49,819 bases of DNA from Cereibacter johrii (GTDB taxonomy: Bacteria; Pseudomonadota; Alphaproteobacteria; Rhodobacterales; Rhodobacteraceae): contig NZ_MABH01000134.1 of the NCBI RefSeq assembly GCF_001720585.1, positions 1 through 49,819 of the forward strand, written 5' to 3'. Positions 33,007 through 41,794 of this stretch are shown one piece after another. Numbering within the stretch: the stretch's first letter is position 1; each line of letters begins with the position of its first letter. A program made the position numbers and the translations under genes. The notes under the pieces were generated by a model that worked only from the letters and a program-made list of their open reading frames with translations, had not been told where the DNA came from and searched no databases.

Positions 33007-33270
33007 TCAGGCGGCCGGATGACCCTCCGTGGCTATCTCGGGGATCCCGATGCGTTGGGCGGCAGCCCCGCCGAGGATCTTGACGGCGCGGTCGGCCACG
33101 TCCTCGAACGGCTCGAGGGCGGCGGCGCCGGCGTCTTGCGCCGACGGCCCGGCTCCTCGGGCGATGAAGCTGACGATCCCCGGCTGACGCAGCAGCGCTT
33201 GCGGAAGCTCAAGGCCAGCCGCCATCACCAGAAGCGGCGCGACCTCGGCGAAGGAGGTCTCGCCCGTCAT
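33007..33270 (-). CDS. Small conserved protein in an HTH-SDR-ATPase operon, unknown
   Basis: 87 residues beginning MTGETSFAEVAPLLVMAAGLELPQALL and ending PEIATEGHPAA. The ATG at 33270-33268 overlaps the HTH gene's stop as ATGA, supporting real translation. Alanine-rich helices, no signal peptide, no cysteine and no recognised domain. Overlapping with an excisionase-type HTH protein suggests a functional pair, such as a two-component control element, but that is inference only. Confidence 0.6.
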   Translation of the reverse strand: MTGETSFAEVAPLLVMAAGLELPQALLRQPGIVSFIARGAGPSAQDAGAAALEPFEDVADRAVKILGGAAAQRIGIPEIATEGHPAA

Positions 33271-33479
33271 CGGAGGCTCGCCGTGTCCGCTTCCGGCATG
33301 CGCGGCGCCGTCTCGTGGCGCATCAGGAAGGCTTCCAGATCCGTGTCTGCGATGCGCCAGCCCTTGCCGATGTCGATGGCGCGCAGGTCGCGCGCCCTGA
33401 TCCAGTGACGCACTGTGGCCTCGGCGACCTTCAGCCGGTCGGCGACTTCGCGGACGGTCTGATACTGCTCATGCGGCAC
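33267..33479 (-). CDS. Small helix-turn-helix (excisionase/MerR-like, HTH_17) DNA-binding protein
   Basis: 70 residues. The winged-HTH motif is nearly the whole protein: YQTVREVADRLKVAEATVRHWIRARDLRAIDIGKGWRI. The start is taken as GTG at 33479-33477 because GAGGTGA is about eight bases upstream. The longer frame to 33719 has no such site. It leads an operon with the 87-residue protein, the SDR and the P-type ATPase, and may regulate it. The alternative is a leftover excisionase from a mobile element. Confidence 0.75.
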   Translation of the reverse strand: MPHEQYQTVREVADRLKVAEATVRHWIRARDLRAIDIGKGWRIADTDLEAFLMRHETAPRMPEADTASLR

Positions 33480-33752
33480 GACACTGTCACCTCGGGAAAG
33501 TGGGTTTCGCGAAGTATGGCGACGTATGGCGCATTCCGACCTGAGATGGATCAAGTTGACCCGGTCCGTTTCATGCTGGAGCGGCCGTGCCGAAGGGAAG
33601 GCACGCGCACGGCTTGCGCCGATCTTCTTCCGACGCTCGGACCGCGCCCCGTGCCGCGCGAGGCTTCTTGTCCGCGCCACGACCATGCGCCCGGACCACG
33701 CGCGGGCGTGCCGACGCATGATCCGGGCCTGACGGCTGCACTGATCCGATGA

Positions 33753-33773
33753 GGGTCCGCCGAATGCGGACCC
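33753..33773. terminator. Hairpin, distal
   Basis: GGGTCCGC (33753-33760) and GCGGACCC (33766-33773), 8-bp perfect stem with 5-base loop. It lies about 95 bases beyond the stop of the DUF1593-type gene. Confidence 0.4.
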
Positions 33774-33785
33774 CCGTGCGACGGT

Positions 33786-33813
33786 CCTTGAGCCTGCCCG
33801 ATCCGGCTCAAGG
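33786..33813 (-). terminator. Hairpin after the DUF1593-type gene
   Basis: CCTTGAGCC (33786-33794) and GGCTCAAGG (33805-33813) give a 9-bp perfect stem with a 10-base loop. It lies 53 bases past the stop on the minus strand; no long U-run is present. Confidence 0.5.
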
Positions 33814-33866
33814 AGAGGAGCTGCACCGGGCCGCCGCTCCCCGGACTGTCGCTTGTGAACGGCGCG

Positions 33867-36278
33867 TCAGAAATCCCAGGTCTCGGTCCCGGTCTGGAGG
33901 AACGTCCTGTCCGCGCCGTTGACCTCGCCGTTCAGCCTGACCTCGTCCACATACAGGTTGCGGTCGCGGCCGGGGCCGGCATAGCTGTCCTCGAGGAACC
34001 TGACGCTGACCTGGTCGCTGCCGTCGAGGTCCCAGTCGCCCGTGAAGGTGAGCGTCTGCCACTCCCCCGCCGCGCGGTCCGCCGTGACGACCGTCGACGG
34101 GGCGACCATCACGCCGTTGACGAGGAGGGCGAACGCAGGATCGCCCTGCCACGCGTCGCCGCTCACCCGGACCGACAGGGTGTCGGGGGCGGTGGCGTCC
34201 GTCGGGGCTTCGGACCGGACGAGCACGAAGTCGTCCACGAGGGCGCCGAGGCCGTCGCCGCCCTGCGAGGCCACTTCGCGGATGATGAGCCGGTCCGTGC
34301 CGGCCGCGCCGGTGACGGTGGTCGTGAAGGTGCCCCAATCCGCCCCGGGCGTGGCCGTGGCCACGACGCGGTCGTTCCACACCACCTCGACGCCCTGGCT
34401 CGAGACGGGCGCGCCGGGGCGCGCGCGCAGGTCGAAGCTCAGCGTATGGGCCTCGCCCGTGGCGGCGTCGACGTCTTGGAAGAAGCCGTCGCGCGCGCCG
34501 TGGAAATCGAGCTCGACGAACTGCGAGCCGTCCGTGGCGGTCACGCCGCGGTGGGCATCCCACACCTCGATGCGCCCGCCCGCGATGGCCTTCCAGCCGG
34601 CGGTGGAGCCGAGCTCGGCCCATTGCCCGGTCGCGACCGAAGGCTCCTCGAAGGACGCGTCCTTCAGGAGGTTGCCGCCTGCCGGCGGCGTGGGCTTGGG
34701 CGCGGGCGTGGGAGCGGGCGTGTCCTCCGCATCGGGGGCGGTGCCGCCCGTCGGGGCGTCGGACCGGACGAGCACGAAGTCGTCCACGAGGGCGCCGAGG
34801 CCGTCGCCGCCCTGCGAGGCCACTTCGCGGATGATGAGCCGGTCCGTCCCGGCCGCGCCGGTGACGGTGGTCGTGAAGGTCCCCCAATCCGCCCCGGGCG
34901 TGGCCGTGGCCACGACACGGTCGTTCCAGACCACCTCGACGCCCTGGCTCGAGACGGGCGCGCCGGGACGCGCGCGCAGGTCGAAGCTCAGAGTGTAGGC
35001 CTCGCCCGCGGCGGCGTCGACGTCCTGAAAGAAGCCGTCGCGCGCGCCATGGAAGTCGAGCTCGACGAACTGCGAGCCGTCCGTGGCGGTCACGCCGCGG
35101 TGGGCATCCCACACCTCGATGCGCCCGCCCGCGATGGCCTTCCAGCCGGCGGTCGAGCCGAGCTCGGCCCACTGCCCGGTCGCGACCGACGGCCCCTCGA
35201 AGGACGCGTCCTTCAGGAGGTTGCCGCCTGCCGGCGGCGTGGGGGTGGGCGTGGGCGTCGGCTTGGGGGTGGGCGTTGGGGTCGGCGTGGGCGTGGGGGT
35301 CGGAGTCGGCGTGGGGGTCGGCGTCGGCGCGGGCGCGTCGCCCTTCAGCCAGTCCAGGCGCGCGGCGAAGTCCGCCAGCCAGGCCGAGCGGTCCTCGTAG
35401 ACCGTCATGGCGCCGTCGGTGTCGGGCCGGTTGAAGTCGAGCGCGTCATCGGGGTTGTCGGTGTAGTAGCGCCCCGGGCCGCCCGATGGCTGCTGGACGA
35501 ACTCGCCGCCCCAGCTTTCCTTCGTGGGGTCGTTCTGATCGCCATTGAGGAAGCGGAACACCGTGGGGCTGTCGCCCATCTTCACGCCCGAGACGTTGAA
35601 GATGTCGCCCGACAGCTGCGCGAAGAGGTCTCCGAGCGCGCCATGGTCGCGCGCGTTCGTCTCGTGCCAGCCCTTGATGATGTCCTGCGTCCATTCGCCC
35701 CCGGCCGGGCTGGCGTAGGTGCCCCTGAAGGTCGACAGGTTGTCGACCCACATGTCGAAGGCGCCCTTGAAGTTCGCCTTGATGTAGGCGTAGGCGGCCT
35801 CGTCCTGATCGTCGATGCTGAAGAAGCGGATGTGCGGCGCGATGGAGGGGTCGTCGTGGAGGGCCTGCGCGAGGTCGGTCTCGCCACCCCAGGTCAGCAC
35901 GTTGAGCACCTCCCCTGCGGCCGCGGCCTTCTTGGCTTCGACGATGATGGCCCGGGAGGAGTCGGTGGGGCTCGACCAGCCCTGGCTCGGCGCGGTGTCG
36001 AGCGCGCCTTGCCAGCTGACGGCCTTCAGCTGCTCGGCGGTCTTGAAGGCGCCGCTGCGCGCGGCGAGCTTGGCGTAGTCGAGGCCATAGGTGTCGATGA
36101 TGCGGTCGATGTCGCCCACGAGGCCGTCCTGGGCGTTCCACTTGGACGGCGTGGCGGCGATGCCCACGATGTTCATCTTGTCCTGGTAGAGCAGCGCGTG
36201 GATGAGCGACTGGGAGTCGTCCTTCTCCTCGGCGGAGAGCCTGAGGTCGGTGGATATGAAGACTCTGGGCAGTGGCAT
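33867..36278 (-). CDS. Modular protein: DUF1593 nucleoside-hydrolase-like domain, Pro-Thr linker, two near-identical CBM-like repeats, C-terminal CBM60-like module
   Basis: 803 residues. About 1-300 is DUF1593 (RVFISTDLRLSAEEKDDSQS, NVLTWGGETDLAQAL), a family resembling nucleoside hydrolases and associated with polysaccharide breakdown. About 314-344 is a pure Pro-Thr repeat linker. Residues about 346-510 and 529-692 are two almost identical beta-sandwich repeats (NLLKDASFE ... WDAHRGVTATDGSQFVELD). About 695-803 resembles the Ca-dependent xylan-binding CBM60 (NLYVDEVRLNGE). No signal peptide is visible, which is odd for an extracellular glycan-binding protein; a type I secretion route without RTX repeats or a cytoplasmic role are both possible. 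It has its own hairpin terminators. Confidence 0.78.
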   Translation of the reverse strand: MPLPRVFISTDLRLSAEEKDDSQSLIHALLYQDKMNIVGIAATPSKWNAQDGLVGDIDRIIDTYGLDYAKLAARSGAFKTAEQLKAVSWQGALDTAPSQGWSSPTDSSRAIIVEAKKAAAAGEVLNVLTWGGETDLAQALHDDPSIAPHIRFFSIDDQDEAAYAYIKANFKGAFDMWVDNLSTFRGTYASPAGGEWTQDIIKGWHETNARDHGALGDLFAQLSGDIFNVSGVKMGDSPTVFRFLNGDQNDPTKESWGGEFVQQPSGGPGRYYTDNPDDALDFNRPDTDGAMTVYEDRSAWLADFAARLDWLKGDAPAPTPTPTPTPTPTPTPTPTPTPKPTPTPTPTPPAGGNLLKDASFEGPSVATGQWAELGSTAGWKAIAGGRIEVWDAHRGVTATDGSQFVELDFHGARDGFFQDVDAAAGEAYTLSFDLRARPGAPVSSQGVEVVWNDRVVATATPGADWGTFTTTVTGAAGTDRLIIREVASQGGDGLGALVDDFVLVRSDAPTGGTAPDAEDTPAPTPAPKPTPPAGGNLLKDASFEEPSVATGQWAELGSTAGWKAIAGGRIEVWDAHRGVTATDGSQFVELDFHGARDGFFQDVDAATGEAHTLSFDLRARPGAPVSSQGVEVVWNDRVVATATPGADWGTFTTTVTGAAGTDRLIIREVASQGGDGLGALVDDFVLVRSEAPTDATAPDTLSVRVSGDAWQGDPAFALLVNGVMVAPSTVVTADRAAGEWQTLTFTGDWDLDGSDQVSVRFLEDSYAGPGRDRNLYVDEVRLNGEVNGADRTFLQTGTETWDF
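34202..35240 (-). repeat. 549-bp direct tandem repeat inside the modular protein gene
   Basis: The segment beginning at 34202 recurs at 34751, an offset of 549 bases or 183 codons in frame. The copies are nearly identical at the DNA level, including third positions, which indicates a recent duplication or gene conversion. The flanking linker (34691-34750) differs. Confidence 0.85.
35240..35335 (-). repeat. Low-complexity Pro-Thr linker repeat
   Basis: About 95 bases of GGCGTGGGGGTC-type hexamer repeats encode PTPTPT with a single PKPT interruption. Such tracts expand and contract easily. A unit change of six bases keeps frame. Confidence 0.75.
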
Positions 36279-36689
36279 GGCGAGTGGGATCTCCGTTGTC
36301 GGTGCCTAGATCAGACGGCTGGTTCCGCGGCAGCGGCGGCGCGTGCCTCTTCGATGATCGCCTAGAGTTCAAGCAAAATAATTACCTCAGGGTGTATTGG
36401 CACTAGCCGTTCGCGCCAGGATTGCGTCCCCCTCCGCCATTCTTTATCCTTTTGAGTGAAAGCAGTTGGAGGGCGGCAGCGGCCGATCTGCGCCATCCGC
36501 CCCGGGCGGGGCCGGTGGCAACAAACCGCTCAGATCGCGCATGCAGGCGCACCGCGGGGCGGCTCGGACCGGGCGGAAACGATCGGACGGGAGAATCTCT
36601 CAAGGGGTGAAGGACGGGTCGGCCCCGAGGCCGCATGGTGCGAGAAGAGTGCCGCAGGCACGGGTCTGGCCGAACCGAACCTGAGCGAT
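36279..36689. other. Upstream region of the modular protein gene
   Basis: A locally AT-rich stretch at 36368-36410 (TTATTTTGCTTGAAC on the minus strand) is the likely promoter area. I see no gene in 36280-36689. Confidence 0.4.
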
Positions 36690-37085
36690 GTTCAGCAGTC
36701 CGAGGCCGAAGCGACGTCCGGTGGTTCGCTCCCCGGGCAGGGGTTCTCCCGGATGGGCGTTGGTGCAGAAAGGCGGCCTCGGCCCCGACCCTCAGGGGTC
36801 CGGCGACGCGGACGATCCCGGCGGTGCCGAAGACGGTGAAGCGGTTCCTGAGGGGGACGCGGATGTGGAATTCGGCGGGCTGGCGTTCAGGGTCTGTCGC
36901 GGCGATGGGCTCGCGGAAGGACAGGAGGCAGCGGATCTTGCTTCCCCGCCACAGAGCTCTCCATCACGATCCGGAGCTTCTCCTGGCCCGTCCGCCGTTC
37001 CATCGGATCGTCGAGGCCTTGAACGACCCGACAAATCCTTCACGACCATTCTCCGCCTCCCCGCGAGCGAAGGGTCCGCCCAGAT
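36690..37085 (-). pseudogene. IS66-related remnant, inverted relative to 26625-27060
   Basis: The minus strand of 36950-37085 parallels the plus strand of 26625-26760 with shared blocks such as GGCGGA.CCTTCGC, GGAGAATGGTC, ATTTGTCGGGTCGTTC and GAGAAGCTCCGGATCGTGATG. The start of OrfA (EKLRIVMES) is present but out of frame, and homology then ends. Further left, 36730-36930 translates on the minus strand as AEFHIRVPLRNRFTVFGTAG, which looks like part of another decayed transposon gene I cannot name. Confidence 0.6.
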
Positions 37086-37130
37086 GCGCAGCCCGTGACG
37101 CTCTGCCGCCGGGAGGCGGAGGGGAAACGG

Positions 37131-38369
37131 TCAGGCGGCGCCCATCCCCCCGATCCGTCGCGCCGCGAGCCAGCTTGCGGCGGCCATGGCGCCCGCGGTG
37201 GCGAGGCAGAGCGGCAGGCCGCCCCACTGGTAGCTGAGGCCCGAAAGCAGCGTGCCGAGCAGGCGCCCCGCGGCATTCGCCATGTAATAGAAGCCCACGT
37301 CCATCGTCACCCGCTCGGCCTTGGAGAAGGCGAGGATCAGGTAGGAATGCAGCGACGAGTTCACCGCGAAGACGAAGCCGAAGAGCAGAAGCCCCGCCAC
37401 CAGCGTCAGCGTCAGCCACGTCGCCGGCTCCCCTGCCGCCAGTGCCAGCGCCGCCAGCGCGAAGGGGATGGGCGTCAGGAACCCGGCCCAGCGGCGAGCC
37501 TGGGCTGCGGCATCTCCGCGGATCAGCCGGGGCGCCATGCCCTGAACCGCGCCGTAGCCGATGATCCAGAGCGCCATGAAGCCGCCGATGAGGAAGAAGG
37601 CCTCGCGCCGGCCCTCGGCGGTGCCGTCCGACAGGACCGACTGGAAATAGACCGGGAGGCCCACCACGAACCACACGTCCCGCGCCCCGAACAGGAACAT
37701 CCGCGCCAGCGACAGCCGGTTGATGCTCGGGTCGCGCGACCAGACGCCCGCGATCCTCGTGCCCTTCACTCCGCGCGGCAGGCCCTCGGGCATCCAGAGC
37801 ACCACCGCGAGCAGGATCGCCACCAGCACCGCGGCCATCCCCAGCACCGCGGCCTGAAACCCCGCCAGCGCGAGAAGCGCCGCACCGAGGAAGAAGCCCG
37901 CCCCCTTCACCGCATTCTTCGACCCGGTGAGCAGCGCCACCCAGCGGAAGAGGCCGTCGCCCCCGGGCGCGAGGATCTTCACCGCGCTCTTCGAGGACAT
38001 TTTCGCCAGATCCTTGGCCACGCCCGAGACGCCCTGCACCGCCATGACGAAGGCGACCGAGGCCGGGATGCTCCACGCCGGGTCCAGCAACGCCAGCGCG
38101 CCCAGCGCCCCGATCTGCAACCCGAGGCCTGCGTACAGCGTCGAGGTGAGCCCGAAGCGCGCGGCGAGCCAGCCGGCCGAGAGGTTGGTCACGATACCCG
38201 CCAGCTCGTAGAGCAGGAAAAGCCATGCGAGCTGCACCGGCGAAAAGCCCAGCCCGTTGAAATGCAGCAGCACCAGCATCCGCAGCGCGCCGTCGCTGAG
38301 CATGAAGGCCCAGTAGGCGGCGGTGACGGCGGCATAGGCGCGCAGGCCCGAGGTGGCGGCGAGGCTCAT
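37131..38369 (-). CDS. arsJ: Organoarsenical efflux MFS transporter ArsJ
   Basis: 412-residue inner-membrane protein with about twelve helices. Its N-terminus (AYAAVTAAYWAFMLSDGALRMLVLLHFN) and the loop GVSGVAKDLAKMSSKSAVK are characteristic of ArsJ, which exports 1-arseno-3-phosphoglycerate. It is the last gene of an operon that begins with arsR-arsC and gapdh, exactly the partner set known for ArsJ: GAPDH makes the arsenylated metabolite, ArsJ removes it. ATG at 38369-38367; the gap to the GAPDH stop is 73 bases. Confidence 0.87.
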   Translation of the reverse strand: MSLAATSGLRAYAAVTAAYWAFMLSDGALRMLVLLHFNGLGFSPVQLAWLFLLYELAGIVTNLSAGWLAARFGLTSTLYAGLGLQIGALGALALLDPAWSIPASVAFVMAVQGVSGVAKDLAKMSSKSAVKILAPGGDGLFRWVALLTGSKNAVKGAGFFLGAALLALAGFQAAVLGMAAVLVAILLAVVLWMPEGLPRGVKGTRIAGVWSRDPSINRLSLARMFLFGARDVWFVVGLPVYFQSVLSDGTAEGRREAFFLIGGFMALWIIGYGAVQGMAPRLIRGDAAAQARRWAGFLTPIPFALAALALAAGEPATWLTLTLVAGLLLFGFVFAVNSSLHSYLILAFSKAERVTMDVGFYYMANAAGRLLGTLLSGLSYQWGGLPLCLATAGAMAAASWLAARRIGGMGAA

Positions 38370-38442
38370 GATTCAGCTGCCGGCATGATGGGCCGACCGG
38401 CCGGTTCGGCGCCCGTGGCGGTGCCTCTGATGGGGAAGGTGC

Positions 38443-39450
38443 TCATGCCACGCTCTCCGCCACCATCCGGGTGATGTCGGCCAGCCGGCAGACATAGCCC
38501 CATTCGTTGTCGTACCAGGCGTAGAGCTTCACCTGCGTGCCGCCCACGACCATCGTCGAGGCCGCATCCAGCACCGCCGACCGGGGATCGTTCAGGAAAT
38601 CCGACGAGACCAGCGGCCGCTCCTCATAGCCGAGGATGCCCTTCAGCGGCCCGCGCGCGGCTTCGGCGAAGAGGGCGTTGACCTCCTCGGCCGTGGTCGG
38701 GCGCTCGACCTCGAAGACGCAATCGGTCAGCGAGGCGTTCAGCAGCGGCACCCGCACGGCATGGCCGTTCAGCCGCCCCTTCAGCTCCGGGTAGATCAGC
38801 CCGATCGCGGTGGCCGAGCCGGTCGAGGTCGGGATCAGGTTCGCCAGCGCCGAGCGAGCGCGGCGCATGTCCTTTGCCGGGCGGTCCACGATGGTCTGCG
38901 TATTGGTCACGTCATGGATCGTGGTGATCGACCCGTGCCGGATGCCCAGCCCCTCGTGGATCACCTTCACCATCGGTGCAAGGCAGTTCGTCGTGCAGGA
39001 GGCCGCCGTCACCAGCCGCTGGCTGCCATCATAGAGCTGGTGGTTGATGCCGTAGACGAGGTTCAGCGCCCCGCCATCCTTCACCGGGGCCGAGACCACC
39101 ACCTTGCCCACCGCTTCGAAATAGGGCGCGAGCTTCGCGGCGGTCTTGAAGACCCCGGTGCAGTCAACCACCAGATCGACGCCCAGATCGCGCAGCGGCA
39201 AATCCTCGATCCGCCGTTCGCGCATCAGCGGCATGCGGTGGCCGCCGAGCGTCAGGCTCTCGCCATCATGGGCGACCGGGGTCGACCAGCGGCCGTGGAC
39301 GCTGTCGAACTCCATCAGCAGCGCGTGCTGTGCCGGATCGCCCTCGGCGTCGTTCAAAAGCACGATCCCGCCGCCCATGCCGCGGTCGATCAGCTCGCGC
39401 AGCAGCAGTTTGCCCATCCGGCCGAGGCCGTTGATCGCGATCCGCGCCAT
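38443..39450 (-). CDS. gapdh: Glyceraldehyde-3-phosphate dehydrogenase, ArsJ-associated
   Basis: 335 residues, full length. NAD-binding start [12 protein letters not shown], catalytic C152 in SCTTNC, substrate-binding HDVTNTQ and ending [11 protein letters not shown]. In arsenic operons this enzyme uses arsenate instead of phosphate to form 1-arseno-3-phosphoglycerate, the ArsJ substrate. Its ATG (39450-39448) shares a base with the arsR-arsC stop (TGATG), so the pair is translationally coupled. It is distinct from the housekeeping GAPDH by context. All catalytic residues look intact. Confidence 0.88.
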   Translation of the reverse strand: MARIAINGLGRMGKLLLRELIDRGMGGGIVLLNDAEGDPAQHALLMEFDSVHGRWSTPVAHDGESLTLGGHRMPLMRERRIEDLPLRDLGVDLVVDCTGVFKTAAKLAPYFEAVGKVVVSAPVKDGGALNLVYGINHQLYDGSQRLVTAASCTTNCLAPMVKVIHEGLGIRHGSITTIHDVTNTQTIVDRPAKDMRRARSALANLIPTSTGSATAIGLIYPELKGRLNGHAVRVPLLNASLTDCVFEVERPTTAEEVNALFAEAARGPLKGILGYEERPLVSSDFLNDPRSAVLDAASTMVVGGTQVKLYAWYDNEWGYVCRLADITRMVAESVA

Positions 39451-40262
39451 CAGGACTCTCCCAGCCGGTCGAGATGCTGCTGAAGGGCAAGCCGCTCCAG
39501 CTGGTCGAAGGGCAGCTGGGTGAAGGCCGAGATCCGGCGATGAAGCTCGCCGAAGGCCTTGGCGAAGGCGAGGCCCTTTTCGGCATCCGTCCCCTCGGCC
39601 TTCGCCGGGTCCGGCATCCCCCAATGCGCGGTCAGGGGCTGGCCCGGCCAGGGCGCACATTCGTCCGACGCCGCCTGGTCGCAGACGGTGAAGACGAAAT
39701 CCATCCGCGGCGCCTCTGGCCCCTCGAACTCGGCGACATGCTTCGAGCGCAGGCCCGACGTGTCGAGACCGTTGCGCTCCAGCACCTCGAGCGCGAAGGG
39801 GTTGAGCGCACTGTTCGGCCGCGTCCCGGCCGAAAAGGCGCGGAAGCGGGTGTCGCTGAGGCTGCGCAGGATTGCCTCGGCAAAGATCGAGCGGGCGGAA
39901 TTGCCCGAGCAGATGAAAAGCACGTTGAAGGGGCGGTCCATGTCGATCTCCGGTGGAAACGTGGGCAAGAGGTCGGGGCGTCCCCGGCCGCAGTCGTGAC
40001 CGAGGTAGCAGATGAGGGCTGCCAGCGCGGGCAGCCGCACACTGTAGAAGAGCGAGCGTCCCTCGCGTGCCGAACCGATCAGGCCCACCCCCTCCAGCTC
40101 GGCCAGATGGTGCGAGAGTGTGTTCGGCTTCATCCCGAGCGACGCCGCGATCTCCGTCGGCCGCACCCCCTGTGGCGCGTGCCGCGTCAGCAGCCGGACG
40201 ACGGCGAGGCGACCCGGGTGGCCAAGGGCGGCGAAATGGCGGACGGCGGCTTCATGTTCCAT
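39450..40262 (-). CDS. ArsR-ArsC fusion: arsenic-responsive regulator joined to low-molecular-weight phosphatase/arsenate reductase
   Basis: 270 residues in two domains. Residues 1-100 are an ArsR/SmtB winged helix ([41 protein letters not shown]) with a candidate As(III) site ICYLGHDC. Residues 110-260 are an LMW-PTP/ArsC fold with the loop CSGNSARS (C-x5-R). The [12 protein letters not shown] region supplies the two further cysteines of thioredoxin-coupled ArsC. The fusion would sense As(III) and also reduce As(V), so the regulator carries its own enzyme. First gene of the operon; the start codon is at 40262. Fusion proteins of this type are known but uncommon. Confidence 0.88.
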   Translation of the reverse strand: MEHEAAVRHFAALGHPGRLAVVRLLTRHAPQGVRPTEIAASLGMKPNTLSHHLAELEGVGLIGSAREGRSLFYSVRLPALAALICYLGHDCGRGRPDLLPTFPPEIDMDRPFNVLFICSGNSARSIFAEAILRSLSDTRFRAFSAGTRPNSALNPFALEVLERNGLDTSGLRSKHVAEFEGPEAPRMDFVFTVCDQAASDECAPWPGQPLTAHWGMPDPAKAEGTDAEKGLAFAKAFGELHRRISAFTQLPFDQLERLALQQHLDRLGES

Positions 40263-40296
40263 AGTTCTCGATTTATGGAATCATCTGGCCGCGCGT

Positions 40297-40480
40297 CAAG
40301 CGAAGCTTTTGTGACGGCCGGCCAGGCTGCCGATGTCGCGCTGGCAGGATCGGCGGGCGTCGCGCGAAGCAGCCTGGCGACCTCCTCCTCCGTCAGCACC
40401 TCGCCCGACGAGACCTGCTGTCCGTCCACGACGAGCGCCCGGGGGACATTACCCCGTAACAGGCGCTGTTCGCGACCCGG
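40297..40480 (-). pseudogene. C-terminal remnant of a thioredoxin-like (MTH895-type) protein
   Basis: The minus strand reads RGNVPRALVVDGQQVSSGEV and LTEEEVARLLRA, the usual end of small redox proteins found in arsenic operons (strand with a cis-Pro, then VVDG, then a final helix). The CxxC half is missing and no start is visible. It lies upstream of the arsR-arsC start and was probably part of the same ars cluster. Confidence 0.45.
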
Positions 40481-40672
40481 CCGAAGCGGACGCTGGAACA
40501 AACCTGTGGACGGTCTTGCCCGTCCGGCGAGGGCGCAGGAGGCGGGCTCTACCGGGGCCCCGTCCTTCCACTTGCAGCTGTCCCCCATCTTCGCGCCCGG
40601 CAGGCCCCCGGAGATGGAAGAGCCCGCTGGCGGGGTGGACGACAGCCGAGGCGAGGCAGCACCGCCTCAAGG
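40481..40672. other. Gene-free stretch
   Basis: No gene is supported between the redox remnant and the CRISPR-like repeats. Codon patterns are mixed. Confidence 0.4.
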
Positions 40673-40760
40673 CGGTGAGCCCCGCGGAGACGGGACCCAC
40701 GTCCCCGCCGCCGCCGGTGATTGTCACGCGGTCGGTGAGCCCCGCGGACGCGGGGCCCAC
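40673..40760. CRISPR. Two-repeat CRISPR relic, type I-E-like
   Basis: CGGTGAGCCCCGCGGAGACG at 40673 recurs at 40733 as CGGTGAGCCCCGCGGACGCG; each 28-base unit ends GGxxCCCAC. The spacing is exactly 60 bases, leaving one 32-base spacer (40701-40732), the size used by type I-E systems. The right repeat has the palindrome CCCCGCG-GA-CGCGGGG typical of I-E repeats and the left copy is degenerate, as terminal repeats are. No cas gene is present. Alternative: a bipartite hairpin terminator of the catabolic operon, whose last stop codon is 8 bases away. Confidence 0.5.
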
Positions 40761-40768
40761 CTTGGGTC

Positions 40769-41794
<1,026 letters not shown>

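Larger units (their letters stand above)
33480..33866. other. Intergenic region with two hairpins
   Basis: It separates the HTH operon and the end of the DUF1593-type gene. Two perfect hairpins lie near the latter and are listed separately. No gene is seen. Confidence 0.5.

Noticed and set aside
33855-36365. 836-codon plus-strand frame across the modular glycan-binding gene
   Set aside because: Antisense shadow with Arg/Gly/Val repeats; its internal repeats merely mirror the 549-bp duplication.
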